Assembly: GCA_023253905.1 (NCBI GenBank)
Contig: JALREG010000178.1
Location: forward strand, 1 to 6,639
DNA from: Burkholderiaceae bacterium
GTDB taxonomy: Bacteria; Pseudomonadota; Gammaproteobacteria; Burkholderiales; Burkholderiaceae
Direction: 5' to 3'
Length of the DNA: 6,639 nucleotides
Shown: positions 6,511-6,639 of the stretch, piece by piece
Numbering within the stretch: the stretch's first letter is position 1
Layout of the letters: each line of letters opens with the position of its first letter
The notes under the pieces: model-generated
The model's input: the letters and a program-made list of their open reading frames with translations, nothing else
Databases searched by the model: none
Told to the model about the DNA's origin: nothing
Translations under genes and position numbers: made by a program

Positions 6511-6639
6511 GAGGCGTTGACACCGGTCTTCATAGAGTGAGCCAGCGCGTGCCAGTCGGGCGTATCCATGAATCGATCGCCCCCGCGAAAGAGCGAGATC
6601 TGGTCGAGCAGCTCGCCGTAATGTGCCTGGAGTTTGATT
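6507..6639 (-). CDS. C-terminal end of an unidentified protein, cut by the window edge
   Basis: Reading from the right edge, a frame of 43 codons ends with TGA at 6509-6507, within the ATGA that also starts the CoA-transferase. The tail contains HYGELLDQISLFRGGDRF and MDTPDWHALAHS. The 4-base overlap and the absence of any other start signal for the CoA-transferase argue that it is a real upstream gene of the same operon. I do not recognise the family from this tail; the acidic and aromatic residues suggest a soluble protein rather than a membrane one. Confidence 0.65.
   Translation of the reverse strand, partial: IKLQAHYGELLDQISLFRGGDRFMDTPDWHALAHSMKTGVNAS

Overview
The window is GC-rich, tightly packed bacterial DNA. 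It most resembles a betaproteobacterium of the order Burkholderiales. The main clue is an orphan Bug (TctC-type) periplasmic binding protein next to a divergent LysR regulator and CoA-ester genes, a layout common in Bordetella, Achromobacter, Cupriavidus and Comamonas relatives. This placement is inferred from gene content only. No RNA genes, insertion sequences, CRISPR arrays or integrase genes were seen.

Layout. All genes except one lie on the minus strand, so this strand reads from high to low coordinates. An upstream operon enters at the right edge with the last 43 codons of an unidentified gene. Next come a class III (CaiB/BaiF) CoA-transferase that overlaps that gene by 4 bases, a crotonase-family protein after a 41-base gap, and a TetR regulator that overlaps the crotonase gene by 62 bases. 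A LysR regulator on the plus strand (2771-3685) converges on the TetR gene, leaving 29 bases between their stop codons. LysR is divergent from a second minus-strand operon, the Bug binding protein followed by an AMP-forming acyl-CoA synthetase. The stop of the first and start of the second overlap as TGATG, and the synthetase runs off the left edge close to its natural end. The 173-base LysR/Bug intergenic region is the only sizeable non-coding stretch. It holds a very AT-rich, palindrome-bearing control region.

How the genes may work together. The Bug protein would bind a small organic acid in the periplasm. The synthetase (ATP-dependent) and the CoA-transferase (ATP-independent) are two ways to make a CoA thioester. 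The crotonase-family enzyme would then act on an enoyl-CoA or similar ester. The TetR protein has a C-terminal region like those of acyl-CoA-responsive repressors, and LysR probably controls the Bug-synthetase pair. The enzyme families match those of the carnitine genes caiB, caiC and caiD, but the substrate cannot be read from the sequence.

The most notable detail is the crotonase: both classical hydratase glutamates are replaced (by Val and Phe), while a glutamate sits where enoyl-CoA isomerases of the ECI2/Eci1 type carry their catalytic base. No wholly new system is evident; this looks like an uncharacterised carboxylic-acid/CoA-ester catabolic locus.
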